Source: an uncultured Clostridia bacterium (GTDB lineage Bacteria > Bacillota > Clostridia > Christensenellales > Borkfalkiaceae). From it: a DNA stretch of 7,106 bases. Every line of letters starts with the position of its first letter. Position 1 is the first letter of the stretch. This document shows, piece after piece, positions 5,821-7,106 of the stretch. The stretch covers positions 1 through 7,106 of the forward strand of contig CAMWUS010000070.1 of NCBI GenBank assembly GCA_947177495.1, read 5' to 3'. The translations under genes were made by a program, and so were the position numbers. The notes beneath the pieces are model-generated. The model was not told where the DNA came from. It saw only the letters and a program-made list of their open reading frames with translations, and ran no database searches.

Positions 5821-6798
5821 ATGGAACAGATCCTCGAAGAGGGCACGTTGGAATACGAAACTCCGACCGTGCAACCCGCGCCGCAGAACAGTAAGCGCAA
5901 AAAAGCAAATCTCAAGGAACAGATTACGCTGCACTCTATGCTCGTTCCCGGCGTCGTATTGGCTACGATCTTCATGATTGTTCCCATGATCGGAATTATC
6001 ATGGCGTTCGAGAAATACGAGGTAACGAAGGGGTTTTTCGGTTCCCAATGGGTGGGGTTTTATAACTTCAAAATGTTGTTCAACCGCCCCGACTTTTGGG
6101 ACGCTACGTGGAACACGGTAATTATCGCGCTTTGGAAAATCATCTTTACTTCCGTGCTTTCCATCGGGATTTCCCTGCTCATTAACGAAATCCGTATCAA
6201 CGCAATCAAGAAAGGCGTGCAAACCATGCTGTTCCTGCCGTACTTCCTTTCGTGGGCACTGCTCGGCAACATCATGGTAGACATCTTCTCGTATACGGGC
6301 GCGTTTAACTATCTGTTAAGTGCATTCGGAATCGATCCCGTGTATTTCATCACAAGCAACCGTTGGTTCCGCGTCATCATCGTCGCCACCGACGTATGGA
6401 AAACGATAGGGTACCAAATCGTCGTCTTCCTTGCGGCAATCACGAATATCGATCCTGCTCTTTACGAGGCGGCGAAAATCGACGGAGCGAACAGCACGCA
6501 ACTTGTGTTGCACATTACGCTTCCCGGTATCATGAGCATGATCGTTCTCATGAGCATTCTCAATATCGGTAATATCATGAACGCAGGCTTCGAGCAGATC
6601 CTCGTCATGTATAACCCTTCGGTATACGAAACGGGCGATATTCTCGACACGATGGCTTACCGTATCGGTTTGGCTTCGAGAACGGCTAACTTCTCCATGG
6701 GTACTGCGATAGGGTTATTTAAGTCGGTTATCAGTTGCGCGTTCTTCTCGATCAGCTACTTCATCGCTTACAAAGTTAAGGGATACAAAATCTTCTAA
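5821..6798 (+). CDS. ABC sugar-transporter permease (LplB-like)
   Basis: Inner-membrane subunit of the sugar importer, 325 residues. After a hydrophilic cytoplasmic N-terminus (about 1-37, ending in lysine-rich SKRKKANLK) there are six likely membrane segments near 39-63, 97-121, 135-155, 185-206, 233-255 and 293-317. The EAA loop that docks the ATPase is clear: YEAAKIDGA (215-223) followed by LPG at 234-236. The stretch FEQILVMYNPSVYETGDILDT (258-278) is a hallmark of the LplB/YtcP-type permease group. AAGGAGGA (5807-5814) precedes the ATG with optimal spacing, and the upstream stop is only 18 bases away, so translation is probably coupled with the binding-protein gene. No ATPase gene appears in this window; relatives of this system use a shared MsmX-type ATPase. 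Confidence 0.95.
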   Translation: MEQILEEGTLEYETPTVQPAPQNSKRKKANLKEQITLHSMLVPGVVLATIFMIVPMIGIIMAFEKYEVTKGFFGSQWVGFYNFKMLFNRPDFWDATWNTVIIALWKIIFTSVLSIGISLLINEIRINAIKKGVQTMLFLPYFLSWALLGNIMVDIFSYTGAFNYLLSAFGIDPVYFITSNRWFRVIIVATDVWKTIGYQIVVFLAAITNIDPALYEAAKIDGANSTQLVLHITLPGIMSMIVLMSILNIGNIMNAGFEQILVMYNPSVYETGDILDTMAYRIGLASRTANFSMGTAIGLFKSVISCAFFSISYFIAYKVKGYKIF

Positions 6799-6811
6799 GG
6801 AGGTGGCAGAT

Positions 6812-7106
6812 ATGGAAAACGAAACGAAAAACGAATTCGAATTCGAAGAAACAGCCGAAACGCAAGCCGAAGCAACGACTCAGCAAGCTGCGGCAAAGAC
6901 GCTCGACCACCCCATGAAGATGAAAATTCCCACCTCGCGTAGGGTATTCCTCATCATCAACACAACGCTTTTGTGCCTTTTGGCGCTGCTCTGTTTGGTA
7001 CCGTTCCTCAACTTGCTCGCCACAAGTCTTTCGAGCAAAGAGGCGGTCGATGCGGGACAGGTAGGTCTCTTCCCCGTCGGGTTCACGGCGAACGCCTATC
7101 AGGTGC
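6812..7106 (+). CDS. Second ABC sugar-transporter permease (LplC-like), N-terminal part
   Basis: Partner permease of the importer, cut by the window edge after 98 residues. It starts MENETKNEFEFEETAETQAE, an acidic, Glu-rich cytoplasmic extension of about 40 residues, then a first membrane segment (about 46-70, VFLIINTTLLCLLALLCLVP). The extracytoplasmic loop motif SSKEAVDAGQVGLFPVGFT (74-92) is typical of LplC/YtcP-type permeases (serine-rich, then a 'DAG.v.l.PvgFT' stretch). AAGGAGGTG (6797-6805) overlaps the stop of the first permease and lies 6 bases before the ATG, which fits co-translation. The EAA loop and the rest of the protein lie beyond the window. Confidence 0.92.
   Translation, partial: MENETKNEFEFEETAETQAEATTQQAAAKTLDHPMKMKIPTSRRVFLIINTTLLCLLALLCLVPFLNLLATSLSSKEAVDAGQVGLFPVGFTANAYQV

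Overview
The window looks like part of a carbohydrate-utilisation locus from a Gram-positive, low-to-mid GC Bacillota (Clostridia-like) genome. The evidence is strong AAGGAGG-type ribosome binding sites, LplA/LplB/LplC-type sugar importer genes, surface proteins with lipoboxes instead of an outer-membrane SusC/D pair, a LacI/GalR-type regulator, and TTGACA/TATAAT promoters in AT-rich spacers. No rRNA, tRNA, CRISPR array or transposase was seen. A species cannot be assigned.

Layout. Bases 1-397 (minus strand) hold the N-terminal 132 residues of a LacI-family repressor, cut by the window edge. Bases 398-726 are a divergent control region with one near-consensus promoter pointing each way, both with extended -10 elements, and four copies of a TTGGTAAA(C/A) word that is a good candidate operator half-site. 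To the right, all genes are on the plus strand: a Gfo/Idh/MocA oxidoreductase (727-2010), a spacer with two tandem hairpins (2051-2097), a surface lipoprotein joining a GH114/TM1410-like glycosidase domain to a C-terminal discoidin/CBM32-like domain (2136-3764), a large solute-binding lipoprotein (3802-5802), a first ABC permease (5821-6798), and the start of a second ABC permease (6812 to the window end). Spacers inside the transporter part are 13-37 bases, and no plus-strand terminator is visible, so this is probably one operon with a possible expression step at the hairpins.

How the parts may work together (inference). The lipoprotein glycosidase would cut a glycan outside the cell, with its C-terminal domain holding the substrate or the wall. 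The binding protein and the two permeases would import the released oligosaccharide, powered by an ATPase encoded elsewhere or beyond the window. The oxidoreductase would act on the sugar in the cytoplasm, and the repressor would switch the set on. The best described GH114 enzymes cut galactosaminogalactan- or Pel-like, galactosamine-rich exopolysaccharides, so an import route for such a polymer is the most interesting hypothesis here. The substrate is not proven by sequence.
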